Shown piece after piece: positions 7,924 through 15,553 of a stretch of DNA of 35,414 bases. How positions within the stretch are numbered: the stretch's first letter is position 1; each line of letters starts with the position of its first letter. Below the pieces are notes generated by a model. The model was not told the origin of the DNA, ran no database searches, and saw only the letters and a program-made list of their open reading frames with translations. The stretch is taken from NCBI GenBank assembly GCA_964567125.1, contig CAZMLC010000021.1, forward strand, positions 1 through 35,414. Reading direction: 5' to 3'. The translations under genes were made by a program, and so were the position numbers. The DNA is from CAZMLC01 sp964567125. Its GTDB lineage: Bacteria > Verrucomicrobiota > Kiritimatiellia > RFP12 > UBA1067.

Positions 7924-8562
7924 TTAAAAAAAGCGCGCCACCGCAGCGCGGACATCCGCAGCCACGCAATCGGCCTCGCGTTCGGTGTTGATAACCGCGA
8001 AACGATGAGGTTCCTGTTGCGCTAACGCCAAGAACCCATTGCGCATTTTGACGTGAAAATCCTCTGCTTCACGTTCGATGCGATCGGGCGCTGTCGCGGT
8101 CACCGCCTGACGCGCGGCCAGGCGGGCGCGGCTTGTCTCCGGCATCACGTCCAGCAGGACCGTCAAATCAGGACGCAACCCATGGATCGCAAAGCTGTTC
8201 ACCGCCTTGAGTTCCTGCAAATCAAAGCCGCGGCCATACCCTTGATAGGCAAAGGTCGAATCGTCAAAACGGTCGCAGAGCACCCACTTCCCCGCCGCCA
8301 ATGCAGGCCGGATCAGCTGTTCCACATGCTGCGCGCGGCTGGCCAGGAAGAGCAGCACCTCCGCGCGTGCGACCGGCGCCTCGCTGTGGTCATGCTGCAG
8401 CAGGCCGCGAATCGCCTCGCCCAGCGGCGTACCACCCGGTTCGCGCGTCAGCACAACATCGATCCCGCGCGCTTCCAGATAGGTTTTCAACGCACGAATA
8501 TGCGTGGACTTGCCGCTGCCCTCGGGGCCCTCAAAAGTAATAAAAACACCGTTCACACGCAT
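7924..8562 (-). CDS. tmk: Thymidylate kinase (dTMP kinase)
   Basis: A 212-residue enzyme that phosphorylates dTMP to dTDP. The P-loop FEGPEGSGKST spans residues 10-20. LTREPGGTPLGE binds the dTMP phosphate region, CDRFDDSTFAYQGYGRG is the DRx motif segment, and the LID segment is around APDRIEREAEDF. The ATG at 8562 has AGAAGGA 2-8 bases upstream and lies 7 bases after the stop of the flavoprotein gene. A longer in-frame extension to 8637 overlaps that gene and lacks any family residue. It is co-transcribed with cysS and the flavoprotein gene. Confidence 0.95.
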   Translation of the reverse strand: MRVNGVFITFEGPEGSGKSTHIRALKTYLEARGIDVVLTREPGGTPLGEAIRGLLQHDHSEAPVARAEVLLFLASRAQHVEQLIRPALAAGKWVLCDRFDDSTFAYQGYGRGFDLQELKAVNSFAIHGLRPDLTVLLDVMPETSRARLAARQAVTATAPDRIEREAEDFHVKMRNGFLALAQQEPHRFAVINTEREADCVAADVRAAVARFF

Positions 8563-8569
8563 GATCCTT

Positions 8570-9115
8570 CTAGCAGAGCTTTTCAGCCAACTCGCGCACC
8601 TCGTCCAGCACACCGCTCGTGGCCAGTGCATGGGCATGGGAGTTACAGTGGCGAACCACGGAAAACTCCACGCCCATCCAGCTCAGCATTTCGCGATAAC
8701 GTTCCGGCAGATCCTTGAAATCTTCCTCGACCGCGCCTTGCGAGAGCAGCAGGACCGCCTTCTTGCCGGGCTTGATCCGCGGCTTGAAATCTGCGGTCAT
8801 CAGGCCGTGCCAGCGCTCGACAAAACGCCGGATATAGACGGGCAGATCGAGCCACCAGACCGGCGAAGCCATCACCAGGATATCGGCATCTTCGAAGTCG
8901 CGCAGAACATCCGTGACCTCATCTTCCTGGATACAGCGTTCGAACGAGCGATGGCAGGCTTCGCACCCGTGGCAGCCGTCGCCCTCGACGCGCACCATGT
9001 CGATCAGCTTGACCTCCGCCTTCTTCGCCCAGGCCACGCGTTGAAACTCCGCGGCCATGGCGCACGAATTGCCCATGCCATGCGGACTTGCCGTTAAAAT
9101 CAGAACTTTTTTCAT
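8570..9115 (-). CDS. Flavodoxin-fold NAD(P)H-dependent oxidoreductase with iron-sulfur-flavoprotein cysteine motif
   Basis: A 181-residue protein of the flavodoxin-like FMN reductase superfamily. The N-terminal VLILTASPHGMGNS binds the FMN phosphate, and ILVMASPVWWLDLPVYIRRFVERW is the second flavin loop. Cysteines at 48, 51, 54 and 61 give Cx2Cx2Cx6C, the compact motif described for archaeal iron-sulfur flavoproteins, where it binds a [4Fe-4S] cluster. Many bacterial relatives carry the same spacing without a demonstrated cluster. It could act in electron transfer or reduce quinones or other small molecules; the substrate is unknown. GAGGA lies about 10 bases before the ATG. It starts 21 bases after cysS ends and precedes tmk. 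Confidence 0.85.
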   Translation of the reverse strand: MKKVLILTASPHGMGNSCAMAAEFQRVAWAKKAEVKLIDMVRVEGDGCHGCEACHRSFERCIQEDEVTDVLRDFEDADILVMASPVWWLDLPVYIRRFVERWHGLMTADFKPRIKPGKKAVLLLSQGAVEEDFKDLPERYREMLSWMGVEFSVVRHCNSHAHALATSGVLDEVRELAEKLC

Positions 9116-9136
9116 AGTGTCATGTCCTCGTACAGC

Positions 9137-10543
9137 TTATGCCAGACGTTTGATCTTCTGTCCCTCTTTCGAGTCCCTAACTTCCCAGCCGCGGGCAGCC
9201 AGTTCATCGCGCAGGCGATCCGACTCCGCCCACTGCTTGGATGCGCGGGCGGCTGCACGCGCATCCACCAGCGCCTGGATTTCAGCCGGAACTGTCTCCG
9301 CCTGCGTTGCGCGGCCAAAGCGGATCACGCCCAGCACCGTATCCATCGTATCAAAGACCGCCAGTACCGCCGCGGCCACGTCCGGAGTGATCGTGTTCTG
9401 GGCTAGGCCTGTGTTGGCTTCGCGGACCAGCGCAAAGAGCGCGGCAAAGGCTTCGGGCACATTCAAGTCATCGTTGAGCGCGACCGTGAAAACATTCAGG
9501 CAGGAGAGCGCCCAGGGCACCTCGGCCGCAGGTTTCGCTGCACCCGCCTTTTCAGTCAGCGCATCGAGGCATTCGTCGATCCGCGCAAGCGAGGTCCGCG
9601 CGGCGGCAAGGGCGTCAAAGGTGAAGTTCAGCGGCTGGCGATAGTGGCCGTTGATCAGGACGTAACGGATTTCGCGGCCCGTATATCCCTTGTCGATCAA
9701 ATCGCGCAGCGTGAAGAAATTGCCAAGGGATTTCGACATCTTCTCGCCGTTGACGCGCAGATGCGCGCAGTGCAGCCAGTGATTGACAAACGGTTTGCCG
9801 GTGGCCCCTTCGGTCTGGGCAATCTCATTCTCATGGTGCGGAAAGAGATTGTCGATGCCGCCCGTATGGAGATCAAAGGTCTCGCCCAGATACTTCATGG
9901 CCATGGCCGAGCATTCCAGATGCCAGCCGGGACGACCGCGTCCCCAGGGCGAATCCCAGACCACATCGCCATCCGAAGCCTCCCAGGCTTTCCAGAGCGC
10001 AAAATCGCCGTAGCCCTCTTTCTCGTACTCGTCATTGGCGACGCGCGCGCCGGCCCGCAGATTCTCGCGGTCCAGATGCGCCAGCTTGCCGTAGCCCGGC
10101 AACTTGGCGACGCTGAAATAGACCGAACCGTCCTCCGATGTGTAGGCGAGGCCCTTCGCGAAGAGCTGCTGAATCAGCGCGATCATCTCGGGAATGTGGT
10201 CCGTGGCAGCCGGGTAGACCTCCGCGGACTGGATGTTCAGCGTCTTCAGGTCCTCAAAAAAGGCCTTAATGTAGGGCGCGGTAAAGGTTTTCAGCGGCAC
10301 CTGGGCCGCTTTCGCGCCGCGGATGGTCTTATCATCCACATCGGTCAGATTCATGACCTGCGTCACGCGGCAGCCGTTCAATTGAATCACGCGGCGCAGG
10401 ATATCCTCGAACGTATACGCGCGGAAATTGCCAATATGGGCGAAATTATAGACCGTAGGACCGCATGTATACATGCGCACATGGGCCGCCTCGATTGGAT
10501 GTAACGGCTCTTTTGACCGCGAAAGACTGTTGTAAAAATTCAT
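9137..10543 (-). CDS. cysS: Cysteinyl-tRNA synthetase
   Basis: A complete class I synthetase of 468 residues that charges tRNA-Cys. The HIGH motif appears as HIGN at 36-39, and KMSKSLGN is present. Zinc ligands are the Cys27 of TCGPTVYN, the Cys of LECSAMA, and the HHENE segment. The C-terminal third contains the DALR-like helical domain (NDDLNVPEAFAALF) and ends EGQKIKRLA. The ATG at 10543 follows AGGAGAG; an in-frame extension of 43 codons upstream is hydrophobic and runs through the promoter, so it was rejected. It is the first gene of the minus-strand block cysS-flavoprotein-tmk. Confidence 0.97.
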   Translation of the reverse strand: MNFYNSLSRSKEPLHPIEAAHVRMYTCGPTVYNFAHIGNFRAYTFEDILRRVIQLNGCRVTQVMNLTDVDDKTIRGAKAAQVPLKTFTAPYIKAFFEDLKTLNIQSAEVYPAATDHIPEMIALIQQLFAKGLAYTSEDGSVYFSVAKLPGYGKLAHLDRENLRAGARVANDEYEKEGYGDFALWKAWEASDGDVVWDSPWGRGRPGWHLECSAMAMKYLGETFDLHTGGIDNLFPHHENEIAQTEGATGKPFVNHWLHCAHLRVNGEKMSKSLGNFFTLRDLIDKGYTGREIRYVLINGHYRQPLNFTFDALAAARTSLARIDECLDALTEKAGAAKPAAEVPWALSCLNVFTVALNDDLNVPEAFAALFALVREANTGLAQNTITPDVAAAVLAVFDTMDTVLGVIRFGRATQAETVPAEIQALVDARAAARASKQWAESDRLRDELAARGWEVRDSKEGQKIKRLA

Positions 10544-10573
10544 GGCAACTCTCCTACCCCCTTTGCATTTTCT

Positions 10574-10601
10574 ATTAAAGCATGAATCGCGCTGACGTAA
10601 A
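10574..10601 (-). promoter_or_regulatory. Probable promoter for cysS
   Basis: On the minus strand TTTACG (10596-10601), a 16-base spacer and TTTAAT (10574-10579). Leader to the ATG is about 25 bases. Further out, a direct repeat GCTGATC lies at 10613-10619 and 10632-10638, which could be an operator in the divergent cysS/adk region. Confidence 0.45.
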
Positions 10602-10685
10602 AGGAAAAACAGGCTGATCAGGGTGGATTTTGCTGATCCCGGTAAAAAAATAAACCAGCAAAAGGAAAACAATCACTTTTTCCTG

Positions 10686-10714
10686 TTGATTGCAACAAAA
10701 CGTTCTGCTATTCT
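10686..10714 (+). promoter_or_regulatory. Probable promoter for the adk-map operon
   Basis: TTGATT (10686-10691), a 17-base spacer and TATTCT (10709-10714). Transcription would start near 10721, only about 7 bases before the adk ATG, which fits the lack of a Shine-Dalgarno sequence there. Confidence 0.5.
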
Positions 10715-10727
10715 TTTTATTTCCGTT

Positions 10728-11372
10728 ATGAAAATAGTTATTCTTTTAGGTGCGCCTGGCTCTGGCAAAGGCACAATAGCAACGCGTTTGGCCGCAAGCG
10801 GCGCGTTTCGCCATGTTTCGAGCGGGGACCTTCTTCGCGACGCAGTCAAGCGTCAGACGCCTGCGGGCGTAGAGGCAGATGGATATATGAAGCGCGGCGA
10901 ACTGGTGCCGGACGCACTGATCGCCCAGATGATTTCCGATCTGATGAAAGGCATTACGGGCGAATGCACGCTTTTGCTGGACGGGTTTCCGCGTACGGTG
11001 GCCCAAGCTGAAATTTTAGACAAGACCGTTGGTGTCAGCGGCGCGACGATCACCGGGACGGTGCTGTTGGAGGTAAACGATAACATTATCATCGACCGCA
11101 TTGCCGGACGCCGGACCTGTCCGAAGTGCGGCGCGGGTTACCACCTCGTCACGATCAAGCCCAAGGTGCCGGGGATCTGCGACGTATGCGGGACTGACCT
11201 GGTTGTCCGCAAAGACGATAACCCGGCGACGGTACAGAACCGGCTGGCGGTCTACAAGACGCAGACCATGCCGCTGATTGATTTTTATGAGAAGCGCGAT
11301 CTGCTCAAACGCGTCGATGGAGTGGGCGAGATCGATGGAATCGTAAAGCGCGTACGTGCGGCTTTAGTATGA
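10728..11372 (+). CDS. adk: Adenylate kinase, zinc-LID type
   Basis: A 214-residue AMP kinase (ATP + AMP to 2 ADP). The P-loop GAPGSGKGT lies at 8-16, the AMP-binding SSGDLLRDAV at 31-40, and LLDGFPRT at 83-90. The long-form LID carries four cysteines (131, 134, 151 and 154; CPKC and CDVC), the structural zinc site seen in many Gram-positive and some other bacterial enzymes but absent in E. coli. I chose ATG 10728 because the P-loop begins right after it; an upstream extension to 10623 crosses the promoter and has no family residues. The stop overlaps the map start (ATGA). secY, the usual upstream neighbour, is missing and cysS lies divergently instead. Confidence 0.96.
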   Translation: MKIVILLGAPGSGKGTIATRLAASGAFRHVSSGDLLRDAVKRQTPAGVEADGYMKRGELVPDALIAQMISDLMKGITGECTLLLDGFPRTVAQAEILDKTVGVSGATITGTVLLEVNDNIIIDRIAGRRTCPKCGAGYHLVTIKPKVPGICDVCGTDLVVRKDDNPATVQNRLAVYKTQTMPLIDFYEKRDLLKRVDGVGEIDGIVKRVRAALV

Positions 11373-12118
11373 AGATTCCTTTAAAAAACGCCAGTGAACT
11401 GGAGACCATGCGCATCAGCTGCAGGATGACGGCGCAGGTGCTCGAGGAGGTAGCGGCAGCGGTTCAGCCGGGCGTAACGACGGGAGAGCTTGACGCGCTC
11501 ACGCGGAAGCTGATTGCGCAGCGTCACGCGAAACCCTCGTTTCTGGGATACAACGGATATCCAGCGGCGATATGTATTTCGATTAACGATGAAGTGATTC
11601 ACGGCATACCTGGAGCTCGGGTTGTAAAGCCCGGGGATATCGTGAGTCTCGACGTCGGGGTTTATTATGGCGGGTTTCATGGGGATTCTGCGACGACCGT
11701 TATGGTCGGCGTTACGGATCCCAATGTGATCCGTCTCGTTGAGACGACCCACGAGGCGTTGGCGGCAGCGGTTGCAGCCATGCGTCCCGGCGGTTATCTC
11801 GGCGACGTGTCTCACACGGTGCAAAGCATCGTCGAGGCATCCGGCTGTTCGGTTGTTCGGGATTTTGTAGGCCACGGCGTGGGGCGTCACCTCCACGAAG
11901 ATCCGCAGGTTCCGAACTTTGGTAAGCCGGGGCGCGGGCCCGTCCTGAAGCCTGGAATGACACTGGCGATTGAGCCGATGGTCAACCTGGGCAACAGCGG
12001 TGTATCCGTGCTGGAGGACAAATGGACCGTTGTAACGCGAGATGGGCAACCATCCGCGCACTTCGAGCACACAGTGGCCGTGCTTGAAGAAAGGGTGGAA
12101 ATTTTGACGCTGGCATAG
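11369..12118 (+). CDS. map: Methionine aminopeptidase, type I
   Basis: A 249-residue enzyme that removes the initiator methionine from nascent proteins. All five metal ligands are in place: Asp95, Asp106, His169, Glu202 and Glu233. The auxiliary histidines His78 (EVIHGIP) and His176 are also present. There is no N-terminal zinc-finger extension. Its ATG overlaps the adk stop by four bases, implying translational coupling, and the pair is a common core arrangement. After the gene an 83-base spacer with a terminator-like hairpin leads to rpmJ. Confidence 0.96.
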   Translation: MKIPLKNASELETMRISCRMTAQVLEEVAAAVQPGVTTGELDALTRKLIAQRHAKPSFLGYNGYPAAICISINDEVIHGIPGARVVKPGDIVSLDVGVYYGGFHGDSATTVMVGVTDPNVIRLVETTHEALAAAVAAMRPGGYLGDVSHTVQSIVEASGCSVVRDFVGHGVGRHLHEDPQVPNFGKPGRGPVLKPGMTLAIEPMVNLGNSGVSVLEDKWTVVTRDGQPSAHFEHTVAVLEERVEILTLA

Positions 12119-12151
12119 AAAATTTCCAAACTTTGTGGTGGACAAGGTGAC

Positions 12152-12182
12152 GGACTTTTGGTTAAATCAAAAGCCCTTTTTT
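12152..12182 (+). terminator. Possible attenuator or partial terminator between map and rpmJ
   Basis: GGACTTTTG (12152-12160) pairs with CAAAAGCCC (12168-12176), with one A-C mismatch, around a 7-base loop, and is followed by six T. Genes on both sides are normally co-transcribed, so partial read-through or ribosomal-protein control is plausible. Confidence 0.45.
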
Positions 12183-12201
12183 ACCAAGGAAGAGAAAAAC
12201 C

Positions 12202-12315
12202 ATGAAAGTTCGCAGTTCTGTACGACGCATTTGTGAGCGCTGCCGGGTGGTACGCCGCAAAGGAGTCGTTCGTATTATTTGTACAAATCCTCGCCATAAG
12301 CAGCGTCAGGGTTAA
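12202..12315 (+). CDS. rpmJ: 50S ribosomal protein L36, zinc-binding form
   Basis: A 37-codon gene. Residues Cys11, Cys14, Cys27 and His32 form the CCCH zinc site of the C+ type of L36, and the ending NPRHKQRQG is the family's standard tail. L36 sits in the 50S subunit near 23S rRNA helices at the base of the L7/L12 stalk. AAGGAAGAG lies upstream of the ATG, with rpsM 15 bases downstream. infA, often found just before rpmJ, is absent. Confidence 0.96.
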   Translation: MKVRSSVRRICERCRVVRRKGVVRIICTNPRHKQRQG

Positions 12316-12330
12316 TTAGAGAGGACAACC

Positions 12331-12732
12331 ATGCCGAGATTGATGGGTGTGGATATTCCGGGACGTAAACGCGTTGAATACGCGCTCCGGTACATTCACG
12401 GGATCGGTCCCAAGCGGGCCAGTGACGTGGTCGAACAATGCAAAGTCGACCCAGCTAAGAAGGCCGATGATCTGACTCCGGATGAAATCCGTCAGATTGT
12501 GGCTTACATTCAGGACAACTATCGTGTGGAAGGTGATCTGCGTCGTGAAGTTTCGCAGAACATCCGCCGTCTGATTAGTATTGGGTCGTATCGTGGTCAG
12601 CGCCATAAACGTGGTTTACCGTGTCGCGGTCAGCGGACGCGGACGAATGCACGTACGCGCAAAGGCGGTAAGAAGACCGTAGGCGCAGTTCGCGATCGCA
12701 GCGAGCGCGCAGCCATGAAAGCAAAGGCGTAA
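12331..12732 (+). CDS. rpsM: 30S ribosomal protein S13
   Basis: A 133-residue head protein of the 30S subunit that contacts the 50S subunit and P-site tRNA. The family pattern is complete: GVDIPGRKRVEYALRYIHGIG at the start, the helical SYRGQRHKRGLPCRGQRT segment, and TRTNARTRKG in the basic tail that reaches tRNA. The tail is a few residues longer than in E. coli and continues with KKTVGAVRDRSERAA. GAGAGGAC precedes the ATG. It follows rpmJ in the standard alpha-operon order. Confidence 0.97.
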   Translation: MPRLMGVDIPGRKRVEYALRYIHGIGPKRASDVVEQCKVDPAKKADDLTPDEIRQIVAYIQDNYRVEGDLRREVSQNIRRLISIGSYRGQRHKRGLPCRGQRTRTNARTRKGGKKTVGAVRDRSERAAMKAKA

Positions 12733-12806
12733 TTAACCCGGTGTTGCTTTTGCCCGGCTAAGTTTTAGTGCGGACGAACACCAAACTGTTTAAAAGGCTA
12801 GGACGC

Positions 12807-13298
12807 ATGAGCGAAGAAGCTGTCAAAAAAGAAGCTGCACCTGTTACGGAAGAACAGCGGGTGCATGAAGAAGCGGCAGCCGTGTTGAACATGGGGGATG
12901 ACTCCAAGGTTGCAACGCCGGTTGACGCTAAGAAAAAGAGCAAGGGTAAATCGATTCCTGCTGGTATCTGCTTTATCCGTTCGACATTTAACAACACCCT
13001 GGTTTCCATTACGGATGCCCGTGGCGGTGTCATTGCCTGGAGTTCGGCCGGCAAGGCTGGATTCAAGGGATCGCGCAAGTGTACAGCGTTTGCCGCAACC
13101 ATGGTTGCGCAGGATGCTGCACGTCAGGCGATTTCCAAGGGCATGCATGAAGTTGAAGTAAAAGTTCAGGGCGCAGGCGCTGGGCGTGAATCCGCAGTAC
13201 GGGCTATTCAGTCCGCAGGCATGCACGTCACAGTTCTGAAGGATTGCACACCGATTCCGCATAACGGGTGCCGTCCGCGCAAACGGAGGAGAGTCTAA
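12807..13298 (+). CDS. rpsK: 30S ribosomal protein S11 with N-terminal extension
   Basis: S11 lies on the 30S platform near the mRNA exit path. The conserved core begins near residue 50 (GKSIPAGICFIRSTFNNT) and includes GVIAWSSAGKAGFKGSRK and the ending HNGCRPRKRRRV. The protein is 163 residues against about 129 in E. coli, because of an added N-terminal 45-50 residues rich in Glu, Ala and Lys. The chosen ATG has AAGG about 10 bases upstream. An earlier GTG (12768) would add 13 residues but has no clear binding site. The extension has codon use like its neighbours and is in frame, so it is probably real. Confidence 0.94.
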   Translation: MSEEAVKKEAAPVTEEQRVHEEAAAVLNMGDDSKVATPVDAKKKSKGKSIPAGICFIRSTFNNTLVSITDARGGVIAWSSAGKAGFKGSRKCTAFAATMVAQDAARQAISKGMHEVEVKVQGAGAGRESAVRAIQSAGMHVTVLKDCTPIPHNGCRPRKRRRV

Positions 13299-13299
13299 C

Positions 13300-13929
13300 A
13301 TGGGCAGATATACAGGACCCGCTTGCCGGTTGTGCCGTCGCGAGGGACAGAAGTTGTTTCTCAAGGGCGCCCGGTGTTATATGGCTAAGTGTGCAATCGA
13401 ACAGGGGCAATCCGCACCTGGTCAGCATGGTGCACGCCGCGGCCGCAAAATGTCAGAATATGGTCAGCAGTTGCGCCAGAAGCAATGTCTGCGCCGCCAG
13501 TTCGGCATGCAAGAACTTCAGTTCCGTCGATTCTTTAAGGAAGCGTTGCGCCGCAAAGGCGTCACAGGCGAAATCCTGCTCCAAATGCTGGAAACCCGTC
13601 TGGACAACCTGGCCTACCGCCTTGGTTTTTGCGCGTCACGTCGCGCGGCCCGTCAGTTCGTGCTGCACGGCCATGTGACCGTGAACGGCCACGTCGCCTC
13701 CATCCCGTCCATGATCTGCAAGGTCGGCGATGTGATCGAAGTCCGTGATCGTCCGCGTAGCCGCGACATTGCAACGCGCAGTCTGGAAGCTGCAACAACC
13801 CAGCAGACGCCGACCTGGCTCTCGTTGGATCGTAAGGCCTTCCGTGCTGAATTGCAGAGTCTGCCGACACGCGAACAAATCGCGCCGATCGTCGACGAAC
13901 AAGCTATCGTCGAATTGTATTCTCGTTAA
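13300..13929 (+). CDS. rpsD: 30S ribosomal protein S4, zinc-binding form
   Basis: A 209-residue primary 16S rRNA-binding protein and, in many bacteria, the translational repressor of the alpha operon. The N-terminus has Cys9, Cys12, Cys26 and Cys31, the C+ zinc-binding type. The S4 RNA-binding domain is at about 97-160 (LETRLDNLAYRLGFC...RQFVLHGHVTVNG). It starts one base after the rpsK stop. The 67 bases after it hold a two-part hairpin ahead of rpoA. Confidence 0.97.
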   Translation: MGRYTGPACRLCRREGQKLFLKGARCYMAKCAIEQGQSAPGQHGARRGRKMSEYGQQLRQKQCLRRQFGMQELQFRRFFKEALRRKGVTGEILLQMLETRLDNLAYRLGFCASRRAARQFVLHGHVTVNGHVASIPSMICKVGDVIEVRDRPRSRDIATRSLEAATTQQTPTWLSLDRKAFRAELQSLPTREQIAPIVDEQAIVELYSR

Positions 13930-13945
13930 TCGTGGACCGAATAAT

Positions 13946-13981
13946 AGCCGTAGCCTGCCGAATACGCAGGCTTATGCGGCT
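13946..13981 (+). promoter_or_regulatory. Two-part RNA hairpin between rpsD and rpoA
   Basis: An outer stem AGCCG (13946-13950) with CGGCT (13977-13981) encloses an inner stem AGCCTGC (13952-13958) with GCAGGCT (13966-13972) and a 7-base loop. It ends just before the rpoA Shine-Dalgarno (AAAGGACGG). There is no T run, so it probably acts on rpoA translation or mRNA processing rather than as a terminator. Confidence 0.5.
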
Positions 13982-13996
13982 TGAAAGGACGGAACT

Positions 13997-14989
13997 ATGC
14001 CGATTCGTTTGAGTCGTTTTGAAATGCCAAAGCGGGTGCAGAAGGATGAAGCGACTGCTACCGCGACGTATGCACGTTTCACGGCGGAGCCGTTTGAGGT
14101 GGGCTATGCCCGCACCGTCGGCAATTCTTTGCGCCGTGTGCTGCTGTCGTCAATTGAAGGCGTGGCAATCGCCTCCGTCAAAGTGGGTGGTGCAAGTCAT
14201 GAATTCTGCTCGCTGACTGGCGTCAGCGAAGATGTGACTGACATTATCCTGAACCTGAAACGGGTGTTGCTCAAGAGTTTTACGCGCAACACGATGTGGC
14301 TCAAGCTCCACAAGAAGGGCCCGTGCGTTGTCACGGCTGCGGATTTCGCTGTAGAAAACTCCATCGAGATTCTCAACCCGACGCAACACATCGCAACGCT
14401 GGGTTCGGATGGTGTGCTGGACATGGAAGTCGAAATCCGCTGCGGCCGTGGCTTCTGCCCTGCTGAAGGCAACAAGGTTGATGATCAGCCGATCGGAACA
14501 ATTCCAATCGACAGTATCTTCTCGCCGGTCACGCGCGTAAATTTCCAAGTCGAAAACACGCGCGTCGGTCAACGCACAGACTATGAGAAACTGGTTCTGG
14601 ACGTCTGGACTGATGGTCGCGTATCGCCGGATGAGGCGTTGAAGACGGCTGCGGCAGTTTTGCGTCACCACCTTGATGTCTTCGTTGATTACAGCGAAGA
14701 AGTCCTGGAGTTCGAAGAGTCGGAGAAGAAGGTCGACGAGGAACGCGAACGTCTGCGCCGTATTCTGAATATGAGCGTCAACGAAATCGAACTGAGTGTC
14801 CGCGCTGCAAACTGCCTGAACAATGCCAACATCACAACGGTTGGCGAACTGGCCATGAAGACAGAGGCGGATATGTTGAAGTATCGCAATTTCGGCAAGA
14901 AGTCGTTGAACGAAATCAAGGACAAACTGGTGGAGATGGGACTCGGTCTCGGGTTCAAGTTCGATCCGGAGTTGCTTGAGAACACCTAA
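13997..14989 (+). CDS. rpoA: DNA-directed RNA polymerase subunit alpha
   Basis: A 330-residue alpha subunit. The N-terminal domain (about 1-235) dimerises and nucleates RNA polymerase assembly; it contains PFEVGYARTVGNSLRRVLLSS. After a charged linker (EESEKKVDEERERLRR) the C-terminal domain (about 258-320) carries the helix-hairpin-helix region CLNNANITTVGELAMKTEAD and the conserved RNFGKKSLNEIKDKL. That domain contacts UP-element DNA and activators. GAAAGGACGG lies upstream of the ATG. It follows a hairpin after rpsD and precedes rplQ by 19 bases, the standard order. Confidence 0.98.
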   Translation: MPIRLSRFEMPKRVQKDEATATATYARFTAEPFEVGYARTVGNSLRRVLLSSIEGVAIASVKVGGASHEFCSLTGVSEDVTDIILNLKRVLLKSFTRNTMWLKLHKKGPCVVTAADFAVENSIEILNPTQHIATLGSDGVLDMEVEIRCGRGFCPAEGNKVDDQPIGTIPIDSIFSPVTRVNFQVENTRVGQRTDYEKLVLDVWTDGRVSPDEALKTAAAVLRHHLDVFVDYSEEVLEFEESEKKVDEERERLRRILNMSVNEIELSVRAANCLNNANITTVGELAMKTEADMLKYRNFGKKSLNEIKDKLVEMGLGLGFKFDPELLENT

Positions 14990-15008
14990 GAAGTTTTGAG
15001 GAAAAGAA

Positions 15009-15410
15009 ATGCGTCATCAAAGAATTGCTAAAAAGTTCGGTCGTAAGTCGGCACACCGTAAGGCGCTGCTGACGAGCCTTGTGACCAACCTGATTCTCCA
15101 GAGCAGCATCAAGACCACGCTGCCCAAGGCGAAACAGGCGCGCAAGGACGCTGAAAAGATCGTTACGCTCGCCCGCAAGGGCACATTGGCCGCACGCCGT
15201 TTGGCAGCATCCCGTCTGCAGGTTCCTGAAGCCGTGCAGAAGCTGTTTGACAACGTCGTCCCTGCCATGGCTGGGCGTAATGGCGGATACACCCGGATTC
15301 TGAAGCTCGGCCAACGCCGCAGCGATGGTTCGGAAATGTGTCTCCTGCAATGGGTCAGCGTCGGTGAAGTCGTTGATGCTGCTGCTCCTGCCGAAGCCGC
15401 AAAGGCCTAA
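15009..15410 (+). CDS. rplQ: 50S ribosomal protein L17
   Basis: A 133-residue L17, a 50S protein located near the peptide exit tunnel. The N-terminus reads MRHQRIAKKFGRKSAHRKALL, the family pattern of GR...HR..L, and AGRNGGYTRILKLGQRRSD is the second conserved block. The tail is alanine-rich (AAAPAEAAKA). It is the last gene of the alpha operon, and a strong terminator begins 20 bases after the stop. Confidence 0.97.
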   Translation: MRHQRIAKKFGRKSAHRKALLTSLVTNLILQSSIKTTLPKAKQARKDAEKIVTLARKGTLAARRLAASRLQVPEAVQKLFDNVVPAMAGRNGGYTRILKLGQRRSDGSEMCLLQWVSVGEVVDAAAPAEAAKA

Positions 15411-15429
15411 GCATCGAGCCCAGAGATCG

Positions 15430-15470
15430 AAAAAACATGCGGACACGCCAGTGTTCGCATGTTTTTTTTT
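15430..15470 (+). terminator. Rho-independent terminator of the alpha operon
   Basis: The stem ACATGCGGACAC with GTGTTCGCATGT (one G-U pair), extended by A and T runs, closes a GCCA loop and is followed by a T run of ten bases (15461-15470). Confidence 0.93.
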
Positions 15471-15492
15471 ATGGGGCAACGCGCTCGCGCAT

Positions 15493-15530
15493 AAAAAAAA
15501 GAACGCATCAAAAACGCGTTCCTTTTTTTT
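15493..15530 (-). terminator. Rho-independent terminator downstream of ftsW
   Basis: GAACGC (15501-15506) pairs with GCGTTC (15516-15521) inside long A and T runs. Read on the minus strand it gives a short stem followed by eight U, placed 24 bases after the ftsW stop. It could work weakly in the other direction too. Confidence 0.8.
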
Positions 15531-15553
15531 TCAGTACGTGGTGAGTGGCCCCC

